A DNA stretch of 64,000 nt, taken from contig NZ_CABVLM010000001.1 of NCBI RefSeq assembly GCF_902498845.1, positions 186,001 through 250,000 on the forward strand, in the 5' to 3' direction. Shown piece by piece: positions 9,042 through 17,943 of this stretch. A program made the translations under genes and the position numbers. The first letter of the stretch is position 1, and every line of letters begins with the position of its first letter. Below the pieces are notes generated by a model, which searched no databases, was not told where the DNA came from, and was given only the letters and a program-made list of their open reading frames with translations. The stretch is from Pseudoalteromonas rhizosphaerae. GTDB taxonomy: Bacteria > Pseudomonadota > Gammaproteobacteria > Enterobacterales > Alteromonadaceae.

Positions 9042-10106
9042 CTATAGGTCAATTACGAAGGGATGTGCCTGTATCCTTTGTGTTTGCTCGAGTGTTAGCC
9101 CTTTAGCGGTTGCTGCTAAAGGAACGCGGTGCATCAGATTGTTGACGGTGGTGCTGGTTAAATCATCTTCAGTTCCATTGGCTTCTACGGGGTGAGCGAG
9201 TCCAAGGAAGTGGCCAATTTCATGCGCTGTTAATCGTGCTATCTCGTTTATAGTGCCAGGAGCACTTTGTGGGAAAGCGCAATTGGTGGGTGATACAAAA
9301 ATACCATCAGCCACACCTGCGCCACCAGGGATACGAGGCGTAAACCCTGCTAAATTTTGTAGGCCAAAGCCAGTTTGTTGTTTAACGCATTTGCCAATAA
9401 CAACACTAATCGTATCCTCATCTTTGCTTTTAAGTTGTGACAAGATATTTGCTAAAGGGGTTAAATCGTGAGTACTTTTCATTATGATGGCTGCATCATC
9501 TATAAATTCAACCTCAGTTACATTAACGTTCAGGTCTAATTCAAGGCCAATTAAAATAGAAAGTGATTCAACATCTATTTCAGAAGCAATAGCAGAACTT
9601 AAAGCAAACCTTACGTTAATGCTTGGATTAGCTGGCATAGCAGAGACGAGCAATTCTATATTGATATTTTTGGCTAGAGTATCTTTGGAAAAAGAGTCAC
9701 ACGGCACTGGTTTAAATATCATTTGAGTGACCTCCGCTGCAACACCTTCTAATACAAACAAACCCTGATCAGAAAGTTTATTTGTTCTCCAAAGGTGTTT
9801 ATTTGCGCTCGACTTATCGGTTATTAGCGTATCGCCATTAACATTTAAAGCTGATGAGGCAATCAAACATCCCTTGGGCAACGTTGTTACACGAAGCGCA
9901 CGTCGGGCATCACTAAGGGGGATCTTAACGGCAAAACTGTTATTTTCGGTCGTATTTTGAAAATTAACGTTAAGCGGTGTCCAATCATTTTGCTTAGTCT
10001 CTTGTTCAGTCGTTTGCTTAGTAGGTTGTTCAGTAGCCTGTTCGCTATTACAGCCTGTTAAAGTAACAGCTGCAAAAGCGTATAACATTGGCATAAACTT
10101 TCTCAT
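9042..10106 (-). CDS. Metzincin (matrixin-like) zinc metalloprotease lipoprotein
   Basis: A 354-residue lipoprotein: MRKFMPMLYAFAAVTLTGC with lipobox LTGC, then a low-complexity Thr/Glu/Gln/Lys linker (TEQPTKQTTEQETKQ). Residues 295-305 are HEIGHFLGLAH, the full metzincin zinc motif HExxHxxGxxH with catalytic Glu296. Met325 in NNLMHR is the Met-turn. The middle (residues ~50-290) is not recognised. The ATG overlaps the stop of the preceding gene (ATGA, 10103-10106) and has an AAGGA site, so translation is coupled. It is the third gene of a minus-strand operon of exported proteins. Its substrate is unknown; processing of the two partner proteins is one possibility. Confidence 0.85.
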   Translation of the reverse strand: MRKFMPMLYAFAAVTLTGCNSEQATEQPTKQTTEQETKQNDWTPLNVNFQNTTENNSFAVKIPLSDARRALRVTTLPKGCLIASSALNVNGDTLITDKSSANKHLWRTNKLSDQGLFVLEGVAAEVTQMIFKPVPCDSFSKDTLAKNINIELLVSAMPANPSINVRFALSSAIASEIDVESLSILIGLELDLNVNVTEVEFIDDAAIIMKSTHDLTPLANILSQLKSKDEDTISVVIGKCVKQQTGFGLQNLAGFTPRIPGGAGVADGIFVSPTNCAFPQSAPGTINEIARLTAHEIGHFLGLAHPVEANGTEDDLTSTTVNNLMHRVPLAATAKGLTLEQTQRIQAHPFVIDL

Positions 10107-11881
10107 CTCAAATCCTTCGCGCTAAGATACCTACCAATACGTCTTTTAATGTATACATCTGATTCACGTTTATATTGAGTTACTAATAGATTTTTCGCTT
10201 CTTGTGTTTGTTGGGCGCCAAGTAAATCAATACTTGCGGCACGTAGTTGTGGATCGAGTGAATTTACACGCTTGGCAAGTGCATCAACCACGTCGGATGA
10301 TGCTGCGCCACTATCTTTAAGTGCTTTGACTAATGCTGCGCTTACTGAAGAGTTATTTTCTGAGCTTAGGGCTTTTAATAAAGCGGGTTGGGCTTGCTCA
10401 GAGTTTAGCCTTGCTAGCGCATCAGCAGCCCGACGGCGTGTGGCCTCTGATTGCGATATTAGTTGTTCACTCAATAACTCAGTAAATGCAGGATCAGCCG
10501 TGTTCCCCATACTATCAATAAGCGTAAGTTGCTCACTTTGTGAAGCGGTGTCTGCAAAATTTTGTTGTAGTGAATCTATAATATACTCACGTAAAAGCGG
10601 GTCATCAGAGCGGTCGACCATTGAGCCCATACCCAATAAACTGGTATTACCGGCAATATCTTTCATCGTAGAGCGAGATAGCAAAAGATCGGCAACCTCT
10701 CGAGAAGGCTCGCCTATATCTGCCAATGCCGAGGCTGCTCTTGATTGATCGCCTTGACTTAGATTTGCATCAAAAACCATCTCTGACAATGCGTCGGTTG
10801 CGTTATTTAACCCAGATAATTGCAGTGCTAAAAAGGCTGTTGGACGAGCTTCATCGTCAAGTGCACCATAAATTTCGGATACTAATAAATTAACGTCTTC
10901 AGGATGTTTTTTAAGCCATGCTGCCATTTCTAGCGCTGCTTCATAATAACGCGGTGATGGATCGTTTATCGCATTAATAAAACTATCAAATGTTTCCTCA
11001 TAGCTTTGGCGGCTTTGAACGGTTTCATCAAATTGAGCTGGTAGGTCATAGGGAGTAGATTTTTCTGCCATGCTCCAATCTATTTGCTCAATTGCTGTAA
11101 ATAACTGATCGTCACGTTGTAATGAAAACGTTTGTAACATTCGTATTTCAGGTTCATTTTGAACTTTTACACTGATTTCCTCTTCACCCGTAATCGACTG
11201 CCACCAAAGGGGCATGCCTCTGTTGAATGTAGCCGTTGCAATGGATTTATTAACAGACAGTATTAAACCAAAGTCATCGACTGCACCTCTCGTTAAGTGA
11301 TTATTTTTAGCACGCTGAATCTGAACAGGCGACTCATTAACTAAATTAAAATGTGCAGTATAATCACCCAGACCATCTAATGCTGAAAGCTGCCAATGAG
11401 ATGCGTTTTTCTTTGGTAATGAAAAAGTTAAATTATCAAGCAAAGCTGCAACTAGCAACTGCGTTTTTGGCTCCCATGATTGTGTAAACGCTGTACTGGT
11501 TATGATGCAACTTTTGTTCACTTCTAAAAAAAATATTTGTCCTTGTGGAGAATCTGCACGCTCCTCTGGTAACGTCATAGCTTGCTTTAGTTCAACATCA
11601 CTAAAGCTTGCGCGTATTTTTGCTATATCTCCATTAAATTCATCAACATGCCAACTCATTATCGCTTTAAAAGTATCACTTTGATTCTCCGCTGTGACAG
11701 ATGATTCTACTTTAAATGCGCTCTTTTGACCTTCACTAAAATCACAACTTGCCGGCTGCAAAAGGCCAACAACTTCGAGTTGATTAGGTTTACTAACCAG
11801 AGCGAACTTTATGAAAACAGTTCCAGCAATAATGACAACAGCACTTGCAAGCAGCACTGTTTTCATTGTTATTTTATTCAT
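10103..11881 (-). CDS. Membrane-anchored or exported HEAT-repeat protein
   Basis: 592 residues from the ATG at 11881, which has GAGAG 8 bases upstream; an earlier ATG at 11896 is possible. One N-terminal hydrophobic segment (TVLLASAVVIIAGTVFIKFAL) acts as anchor or signal. Residues ~30-280 are beta-rich with no recognised domain. From ~330 to the end there are helical HEAT-like repeats, for example RAADALARLNSEQAQPALLKAL and RAASIDLLGAQQTQEAKNLL. The order of a beta-rich N-terminal domain then an alpha-helical superhelix, and the stretch LIDSMGNTADPAFTELL (compare the L-x-ALGNxGhP motif), recall the N-terminal module of vitellogenin-like lipid-transfer proteins. That likeness is tentative. 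Gene 2 of 3 in the operon. Confidence 0.7.
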   Translation of the reverse strand: MNKITMKTVLLASAVVIIAGTVFIKFALVSKPNQLEVVGLLQPASCDFSEGQKSAFKVESSVTAENQSDTFKAIMSWHVDEFNGDIAKIRASFSDVELKQAMTLPEERADSPQGQIFFLEVNKSCIITSTAFTQSWEPKTQLLVAALLDNLTFSLPKKNASHWQLSALDGLGDYTAHFNLVNESPVQIQRAKNNHLTRGAVDDFGLILSVNKSIATATFNRGMPLWWQSITGEEEISVKVQNEPEIRMLQTFSLQRDDQLFTAIEQIDWSMAEKSTPYDLPAQFDETVQSRQSYEETFDSFINAINDPSPRYYEAALEMAAWLKKHPEDVNLLVSEIYGALDDEARPTAFLALQLSGLNNATDALSEMVFDANLSQGDQSRAASALADIGEPSREVADLLLSRSTMKDIAGNTSLLGMGSMVDRSDDPLLREYIIDSLQQNFADTASQSEQLTLIDSMGNTADPAFTELLSEQLISQSEATRRRAADALARLNSEQAQPALLKALSSENNSSVSAALVKALKDSGAASSDVVDALAKRVNSLDPQLRAASIDLLGAQQTQEAKNLLVTQYKRESDVYIKRRIGRYLSAKDLR

Positions 11882-11916
11882 TGTTATATCTCTCATTTAT
11901 AGTGCTGGTTCTAGCT

Positions 11917-13869
11917 TTAAAGTAACTCAAGCGTACCTGATGTACTGCGTCTAAGTAGCTGTTGTGTAACAGGTCTTGATGAGAAGCTGGCAAGGGTTAC
12001 TGACTTACTACGACGGAACCGGAATACTTTAATTGAGCCTACTAATTTAATTTTGCCACTGATTGTGTTTAGAGAATGGTCTAAATCAACATTACCTCGA
12101 ACCAACACTCGTTCATTATCCGTAAGGCCAAAACCCAGCGTTCCGGTCAATGGAAATTTATGCTCTAAAAGACGTAATCTAGCTTTAACACCCGCTTTAA
12201 CAAAACGTAAATTTAAGCCACCAAATACAATGCCTGTGAAGCTAAAGTTAGGTGTTACGGTACGGCGAATATAACCACAGGTTGCTATTTGCTCTTGCGA
12301 TACAAGTAACGTTTGACACTGTGCTAAATCGTCAAGTAGATCCATATCATCATCGACATCAAGCCCAATTCGGCCACCGACACTAACTTTAAAACCTAGA
12401 CGAACAGGGCCAAAACCATAACCTAAGCTAGCCACTTGCTGGGTTTTATCTTTCTCGAAATTGTGTTTTATTTTCAGGTGTTTTTTACCCTCTTTACTAT
12501 TTTCATTTTTACCTGCAACGACTTTATTAAACACTTTGATTTGGTGAAAATAAGATGATTCTTTCTTTGTGACGATTGCTTCAGCTAAAGCCTCAGCTAT
12601 TTTTACATCAAAACGTCTGCCTATATTCCCTTTTAATACTATTTCACCAGTGGCACGGCTTAAAATACCATTGCGCTGTAGTGTGTTATCAATATCCATT
12701 TCAGACTCAACACTGATGCGAGAGCTACCAGGTCGGCGCTTTTGGTTTTTCTTAAATGCAACTTGGCTTGCTGCTGAGATGTTATTACTTTCTCGTTCTA
12801 GGTTTATATCAACGTCTTTGCAATCATTGGTTAAATCATTTTCATTACCGTCTTGTACAAAGCTAGTTTCGATACAGCCACGCAAAATGAAAAAGGCCTC
12901 GTTAGCAAGGTCGCCTTCAAGTAGTGCATCTAAGTCCGTTTGCTTTAAATACAAGTCATGATTAACTTGATCTGCAGTACCTGGTTGAATTTCACTAAAT
13001 TCATATGAGTTATTAACTTGCCCATTTTCTTGGCCAATCATTAAATCAAGTTGTATCCCAGGGTTGTTTTGGGCAATCAATTTATAGGTTAAATTTGCAG
13101 ACGACGGTAACTGATTAAGTTGCTTTAGTTGCTCTTCACTCATACCAAATGTTAGCTCTTGTTTGATAGTAAGGCCTGAACTTGGATCAACAACGTCTAA
13201 ATCTTCTGGGATTTCATCATCATTAATTTTAGAATAATATGGATCAGCACCATTAAAAACAAAACCAGACTGAACGGAGAGAACAGGAGTCGGCGATTCA
13301 TCTTCATGGGGTAAAGCCAATAGCCCTATGGATGACTCCGTTTTAAGTTGATACTCTACATCTACACCCGCTTCACGTAATGAGAGCACTGGCAACTTAG
13401 TATTAACATAGCCATTGATTTCTTCGCCATCACGATAAAAACCGACTTTTAACTCAACTTGTTTTCCTTGTTCGGCAAGGTTTTGGCATTCACTTATCGG
13501 CCAAATAAATTCATTTTCTACCACGGTAGGCTCACCGTTAGCAAGTAGCTGTACATTAATTGCATTAGAGTTACAAACAATAGGGGAGGAGGGATCAATT
13601 GGATTTTTCTCTACAAAACTGAAGGTAACAGGAACTTGCGTCTCTTCAGTTGCATCTTTACTGGTATTTCTAATAGTAAATGACACCGGTATTCGATGGT
13701 TAAGGGCAAATGTTTTAGAGGTATCAAAGTCCATTGTAAAATTGGACATTTCGACATCAAAGTCAACTGGAGCAGGTTCTTCGACTGATGGGGAGTTATC
13801 ACCACATGCACTTAATGCCGCCAGTATCACCAATATATTAATAGCGCGAAGTGGTTTGTTAATTATCAT
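11917..13869 (-). CDS. Large lipoprotein of unknown function
   Basis: About 650 residues. The ATG at 13869 is chosen (MIINKPLRAINILVILAALSAC, lipobox LSAC) over the upstream in-frame TTG at 13884. After the Cys comes an acidic, Ser/Pro-rich linker, then a beta-rich region that looks like an Ig/CARDB-type fold (FALNHRIPVSFTIRNTSKDA). The C-terminal ~270 residues are basic and beta-strand-rich (VRLGFKVSVGGRIGLDVDDD, FTGIVFGGLNLRFVKAGVKA). No family recognised. First gene of the operon; the 35-base gap to the HEAT gene start and a shared leader pattern (GAGARATRTAACAATG) before both start codons suggest co-expression. Four 12-bp repeats lie 51-98 bases upstream of its start. Confidence 0.7.
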   Translation of the reverse strand: MIINKPLRAINILVILAALSACGDNSPSVEEPAPVDFDVEMSNFTMDFDTSKTFALNHRIPVSFTIRNTSKDATEETQVPVTFSFVEKNPIDPSSPIVCNSNAINVQLLANGEPTVVENEFIWPISECQNLAEQGKQVELKVGFYRDGEEINGYVNTKLPVLSLREAGVDVEYQLKTESSIGLLALPHEDESPTPVLSVQSGFVFNGADPYYSKINDDEIPEDLDVVDPSSGLTIKQELTFGMSEEQLKQLNQLPSSANLTYKLIAQNNPGIQLDLMIGQENGQVNNSYEFSEIQPGTADQVNHDLYLKQTDLDALLEGDLANEAFFILRGCIETSFVQDGNENDLTNDCKDVDINLERESNNISAASQVAFKKNQKRRPGSSRISVESEMDIDNTLQRNGILSRATGEIVLKGNIGRRFDVKIAEALAEAIVTKKESSYFHQIKVFNKVVAGKNENSKEGKKHLKIKHNFEKDKTQQVASLGYGFGPVRLGFKVSVGGRIGLDVDDDMDLLDDLAQCQTLLVSQEQIATCGYIRRTVTPNFSFTGIVFGGLNLRFVKAGVKARLRLLEHKFPLTGTLGFGLTDNERVLVRGNVDLDHSLNTISGKIKLVGSIKVFRFRRSKSVTLASFSSRPVTQQLLRRSTSGTLELL

Positions 13870-13919
13870 TGTTACATTTCTCAAATTAAATTAATCATCG
13901 AACAATAATAGCGACCCTG

Positions 13920-13967
13920 CGTGGTAATCCCCGTCGTAGTTAACGTGGTAATTTCCGTGGTATTTGT
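13920..13967. repeat. Four tandem 12-bp direct repeats in the divergent promoter region
   Basis: CGTGGTAATCCC, CGTCGTAGTTAA, CGTGGTAATTTC and CGTGGTATTTGT follow each other without gaps at 13920, 13932, 13944 and 13956. The core is CGTGGTA. The block lies between the minus-strand lipoprotein operon (start 13869) and the plus-strand SARP-like regulator (start 14299). SARP/OmpR-type winged-helix regulators bind direct repeats spaced about one helical turn apart, so this is a candidate operator. Confidence 0.75.
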
Positions 13968-14298
13968 TATATGCTCAACAAGGTTGTATTTGAATTGTGT
14001 TTGGTTTTTATACTTCGCTATTTATATTTAGCTAGCTAAACGTTAAACATTTCTTTAATTTTAAGAGAAACATGCTGTTGTAAAAAAGTAACTGTTAAAT
14101 AATAATCGGCGTGAGTAATCAGTCAGTGATACAATTATCCTCATTCAAACATGTTTTTTATCCTTCCTAAATGAGAGATTAGATCTCTGACCAGTAAAAG
14201 TACGCTTTACATAACATATAAAGTGGTAAATATTGTGCGCAAATAAGTGCTGTTATAAAACACAGTAGTCAAAATCGAATTCTATAGGAATGTGTTTT
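13968..14298. other. Non-coding remainder of the divergent intergenic region
   Basis: AT-rich sequence with no convincing open frame. It should hold the promoter of the regulator at 14299; no single -35/-10 pair stands out. Confidence 0.5.
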
Positions 14299-15888
14299 AT
14301 GGTCTTAACAATAAATATGTTAGGGGAATTAAAAATACTGCGTGATGGTGAACCTTTAACATTACCAACGTCTAAAAGAACACGTGCGCTGCTTGCTTAC
14401 CTTGCATTTACATCAAGGCCGCACCGTAGAGATCGCTTATGTGAAGTTTTTTGGGAAATACCAGATGACATTAAAGGCGCTTTGCGATGGTCGTTAAGTA
14501 AAATTAGACCTTACGTGAATGACAAGGAATGTGAGCGATTAGTAGCGGATAGAGAACGCGTTAACTTACTGAGTGTAGGTATTGAAATTGATGTACATAC
14601 GATTACGGAAAAAGTAAAACAAGCTAATTTATCAGCCAAGGAGCTAGAGACTATTTTAGCCCAATTACAAAGTCAATTTTTAGAGGGGATTGACTTACCA
14701 AACCAAGCGCTATTTCAGCAATGGTTGACAGGTGAGCGTCAGCAACTGAAGAATCTGCGTGCCAAAGTGTTACAAAGACTCAGTTGCCATGCAGATGTGG
14801 AGTTTTCTAAAAGGTTACAATACGCTAGAGATTGGCAAACTATTGATCCTTTTAATCCCTATGCAGCTACTCAGCTCATTACTCAATTAGAGTTATCAGG
14901 TAAATTTAATGAAGTTAAAAAGCTTTCATATGAGTTCGAAAAGCGCTTTAACCGAGCAGGGATCAATTGGTCGAAAGAAAGTAGTTTAAATGCTAACCCT
15001 GATGAAATTCCCAAAGCTATTAATCAAACAGAAGTGCGAGAGTTATTGGCACGACAGAAGGTACAGTTTTGTAAAGCGAAGGACGGCGTAAGTATTGCTT
15101 ATGCATCTGTTGGTAAAGGTTTGCCAATAATAAAAGCTGCAAATTGGCTAAGTCATCTCGAACACGATTGGAACTCTCCAATTTGGAGCCCTTTGTTTCG
15201 TGATTTAGCGCAGAGCCATCATTTTTTTCGCTATGACGAGCGAGGTAACGGGTTATCTGATTGGAATGTTAAAGATATCTCTTTTGAATCTTTTGTGACT
15301 GATCTCGAATCAGTTGTTGAGGCAAGTGGTCATCAGCAGTTTTCTTTATTAGGTATCTCGCAAGGGGCTGCCGTATCGATAGAGTATGCGATAAGACATC
15401 CTGAGCGAGTTAAGCATTTAATTTTGTTTGGAGGGTATGCCGCTGGTTGGCGTATCGATGCAGATGAAAATACAATCCAAGAAAGAGAAGCGGTGATCAC
15501 TCTAACCAAAATTGGCTGGGGGCAAAATAATCCATCTTATCGACAAATATTCTCTTCAACATTCATGCCCAGTGCAGATCAAAGTGAGCTTGCATGGTTT
15601 AATGAGTTTCAACGTCTCACAACATCTCCGGAGAATGCGGTGCGATTTCTTTCTGTTTTTGCTGATATTGACGTGCGTGAGCAGCTTGCCAAGTTGAAAG
15701 TGCCTACATTGGTACTGCATTCTTTAGGCGATGAACGTATACCTATTAGTGTAGGGCGTGACCTTGCTGCTGCTATTCCTAATGCTGAGTTTGTTGGTTT
15801 AGAAAGCGATGGTCATTTGTTACTGGGTAGAGAGCCAGCATCAAAAGTATTTGTTGATACTATTCGTGATTTTATTGCGCGACATTAA
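14299..15888 (+). CDS. SARP/BTAD-like regulator fused to an alpha/beta hydrolase
   Basis: 529 residues. The ATG at 14299 is preferred to the one at 14290 because AGGA (14286-14289) is correctly spaced only for the former. Residues ~1-95 form an OmpR-type winged helix as in AfsR/SARP regulators (MLGELKILRDGEPLTLPTSK, RALLAYLAF, RDRLCEVFWE, LRWSLSKIR). Residues ~100-235 look like the helical BTAD region. From ~250 there is an alpha/beta hydrolase with nucleophile Ser354 in GISQGA, acid Asp478 in LGDERIP and His506 in SDGHLLLG, all intact. A hydrolase in the sensor position suggests a ligand-binding or ligand-cleaving activator. It is divergent from the exported-protein operon, which it probably controls. 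Confidence 0.85.
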   Translation: MVLTINMLGELKILRDGEPLTLPTSKRTRALLAYLAFTSRPHRRDRLCEVFWEIPDDIKGALRWSLSKIRPYVNDKECERLVADRERVNLLSVGIEIDVHTITEKVKQANLSAKELETILAQLQSQFLEGIDLPNQALFQQWLTGERQQLKNLRAKVLQRLSCHADVEFSKRLQYARDWQTIDPFNPYAATQLITQLELSGKFNEVKKLSYEFEKRFNRAGINWSKESSLNANPDEIPKAINQTEVRELLARQKVQFCKAKDGVSIAYASVGKGLPIIKAANWLSHLEHDWNSPIWSPLFRDLAQSHHFFRYDERGNGLSDWNVKDISFESFVTDLESVVEASGHQQFSLLGISQGAAVSIEYAIRHPERVKHLILFGGYAAGWRIDADENTIQEREAVITLTKIGWGQNNPSYRQIFSSTFMPSADQSELAWFNEFQRLTTSPENAVRFLSVFADIDVREQLAKLKVPTLVLHSLGDERIPISVGRDLAAAIPNAEFVGLESDGHLLLGREPASKVFVDTIRDFIARH

Positions 15889-15972
15889 AGAAACCATAAT
15901 AGGGCATAACAATAAAAAGACTGCTAGTTCAGAGTCATATCTGGTCTAGTGGGCATTAAAAAGTGAATATCG

Positions 15973-16008
15973 GCTTCCTTTTTATTTAGTTATATATTAA
16001 AAGGAAGC
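15973..16008. terminator. Bidirectional terminator hairpin
   Basis: GCTTCCTTTT / AAAAGGAAGC, a 10-bp perfect stem with a 16-base AT-rich loop, between the convergent regulator (ends 15888) and SSS symporter (ends 16068). A second small stem, GGGG/CCCC, lies at 16021-16039. Confidence 0.7.
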
Positions 16009-16067
16009 ATTGATTAAAAAGGGGAGTGATAACACCCCCTATAAACGTGGGAACAACTAATTAAGTT

Positions 16068-17708
16068 TTACCAGAAGCGGTAGTAAATAAACGCAGTGAT
16101 ACCGATGATCCCCGCAGTATGAATGTAATCCCACTTATCTAATCCGGCAGCCACTTCTTTTAAAGTATCTTTGCCGATACTTGAGAAGGTTAAGCCTTTA
16201 AGCTGCTCTTCACTGGCGGGTTTAGTGAAAAAACTCACTACAATCATTATCACTACCACCACTACAAACAGTAAAATACAGTAGTAAAGCCAATTCATGT
16301 CGGTGATCCACGCAAGCGGTGTACCGCTGATAGCATCTTTGAAAGGCAATAGTACTAATCTGATCATACCTAACACAAACCCAGACACTAAACCGATAAA
16401 ACCAGCATCAGGAGTAAAACGTTTACTGCATATACCTAGCAAGAACACGGCGGCAATACCTGGAGCTATTAACGATTGAACGCTTTGTAAATACTCATAA
16501 AGTACATCAGCAATTAAGCTCATAATAGGGATCCACAGTAAGCCTAAAATAACAATTGCAACGGTTGCTAAGCGGCCAACTTTTAGCAGATGCTTTTCGC
16601 TCGATTCGGGTTTGAATTTTTTATAGAAATCGATAGTAAATAACGTCGCTGATGAGTTAAATAACGACGCTAACGAGCTCATTAATGCTGCAACGAGGCC
16701 ACCAATTACGATGCCTTTGACGCCGGATGGGAGTAACTCGGCAACCAATGTAGGAAACGCTTGGTCCGCACTGTCATAACTAATAATGCCTTTAACTTTT
16801 AGTGCATAGGCAATCATGCCCGGTACTAAAAAGATAAAAATAGGCAATAGCTTTAAGTAACCTGCAAACATAGTACCGCGACGAGCTTCTTTAATGCCTT
16901 TCGCCGACAGTACCCGTTGTACAATATATTGGTCTGTACACCAGTACCAAAAACCAATGATAAATGAACCAAATACGATCCCCGGCCACGGAAACTCGGT
17001 ATCTGAGGCACTGCGAATTAAATGCATGTTCATATCGTTTATGCGTTCAACTTCAGACCACCCGCCGACTTTATCCAAACCGACAACTAAGATCACCACA
17101 GAGCCAATAATAAGTACTGGCGTTTGTAAAACAGAGGTCCACATGATGGCTTTCATACCCCCGAGTACAGTATAGATACCGGTGATCACCACTAAAGCAA
17201 TGGCTGAGATCCAGAAGAAATCAATGCCCCAAATGCTTTCAATTCCTAAAATAGTCTTAAAAGCGATGCCGCCAGCATAAACAGTCACTGCTACTTTAGT
17301 CAGTACATAACTGATCAAGGAAATAACCGATAAAAAAGTGCGTGATTTTGAATTATAGCGACGCTCTAAAAACTCCGGCATGGTATATACTTTACTGCTC
17401 CAGTAAAAAGGCACAAACACCCAACCAAGTAATAAAATAATCCAAGATTGCATTTCCCAGTGGGCTAATGCCATGCCTGATTGTGCACCTGCACCAGATA
17501 AACCAACGAGGTGTTCTGAGCCAATATTCGAGGCAAAAATTGACGCACCAATAACTAACCAACTGGCATTACGCCCAGCTAAAAAATAATCTGTAGTATC
17601 TTCTTCTTTTTGTCTCATCGAGACGACGACAACGGCTAATAACAAAACAAAAAATCCCGCTAACACTAGCCAGTCGAGTGTACTTAATTCGATCATCTTT
17701 AATTCCAT
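16068..17708 (-). CDS. SSS-family sodium:sugar symporter
   Basis: A 546-residue inner-membrane protein with about 14 membrane segments. The sodium:solute symporter signature is clear: TTDYFLAGRNASWLVIGASI, FASNIGSEHLVGLSG (the SGLT substrate/Na+ region), YTMPEFLERRYN and VALMSSLASLFNSSATLFT. It resembles vSGLT-type monosaccharide carriers. A second ATG 12 bases in (17696) has a better-placed GGA and may be the true start. It is divergent from the GntR regulator at 17944 with two related AT-rich palindromes between them. Uptake of arabinose (or galactose) is likely from context. Confidence 0.88.
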   Translation of the reverse strand: MELKMIELSTLDWLVLAGFFVLLLAVVVVSMRQKEEDTTDYFLAGRNASWLVIGASIFASNIGSEHLVGLSGAGAQSGMALAHWEMQSWIILLLGWVFVPFYWSSKVYTMPEFLERRYNSKSRTFLSVISLISYVLTKVAVTVYAGGIAFKTILGIESIWGIDFFWISAIALVVITGIYTVLGGMKAIMWTSVLQTPVLIIGSVVILVVGLDKVGGWSEVERINDMNMHLIRSASDTEFPWPGIVFGSFIIGFWYWCTDQYIVQRVLSAKGIKEARRGTMFAGYLKLLPIFIFLVPGMIAYALKVKGIISYDSADQAFPTLVAELLPSGVKGIVIGGLVAALMSSLASLFNSSATLFTIDFYKKFKPESSEKHLLKVGRLATVAIVILGLLWIPIMSLIADVLYEYLQSVQSLIAPGIAAVFLLGICSKRFTPDAGFIGLVSGFVLGMIRLVLLPFKDAISGTPLAWITDMNWLYYCILLFVVVVVIMIVVSFFTKPASEEQLKGLTFSSIGKDTLKEVAAGLDKWDYIHTAGIIGITAFIYYRFW

Positions 17709-17749
17709 CTAAGCCCGGAGATCAATCCGGATTATTTGTGTGTATAAAA

Positions 17750-17765
17750 ATATTATAATACAAAT
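17750..17765. promoter_or_regulatory. Operator candidate upstream of the SSS symporter
   Basis: ATATTATAATACAAAT contains the perfect 10-bp palindrome TATTATAATA and matches the reverse strand of the 1351 site at 12 of 16 positions. It lies ~42 bases upstream of the symporter start, overlapping the probable promoter. Confidence 0.4.
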
Positions 17766-17905
17766 GAGGTGAATGAAAGAGATTTGTTAAAAATTAGTAA
17801 TACTTTAAATTTTTATGTTTTCAGCAATTACACAGTTCAAACAGCGGAAAAAAGTATTTACAGTAGCATTGTCAAAGATTTGCCTGATGACGCGGTAAGG
17901 TTATA

Positions 17906-17921
17906 GTAGTATCATAGAATA
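17906..17921. promoter_or_regulatory. Operator candidate upstream of the GntR regulator
   Basis: GTAGTATCATAGAATA matches the reverse strand of the 1351 palindrome at 12 of 16 positions and lies 23 bases before the regulator start codon, a position suited to autoregulation. Confidence 0.4.
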
Positions 17922-17943
17922 AGTATTTTTAAAGGAACTGTTT

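Noticed and set aside
10272..10748. 158-codon plus-strand open frame
   Set aside because: Ser/Ala-rich antisense shadow of the HEAT-repeat gene, with no ribosome site and low protein-like character.
12569..12961. 130-codon plus-strand open frame
   Set aside because: Antisense to the large lipoprotein gene, whose signal peptide and operon context make it the real frame.
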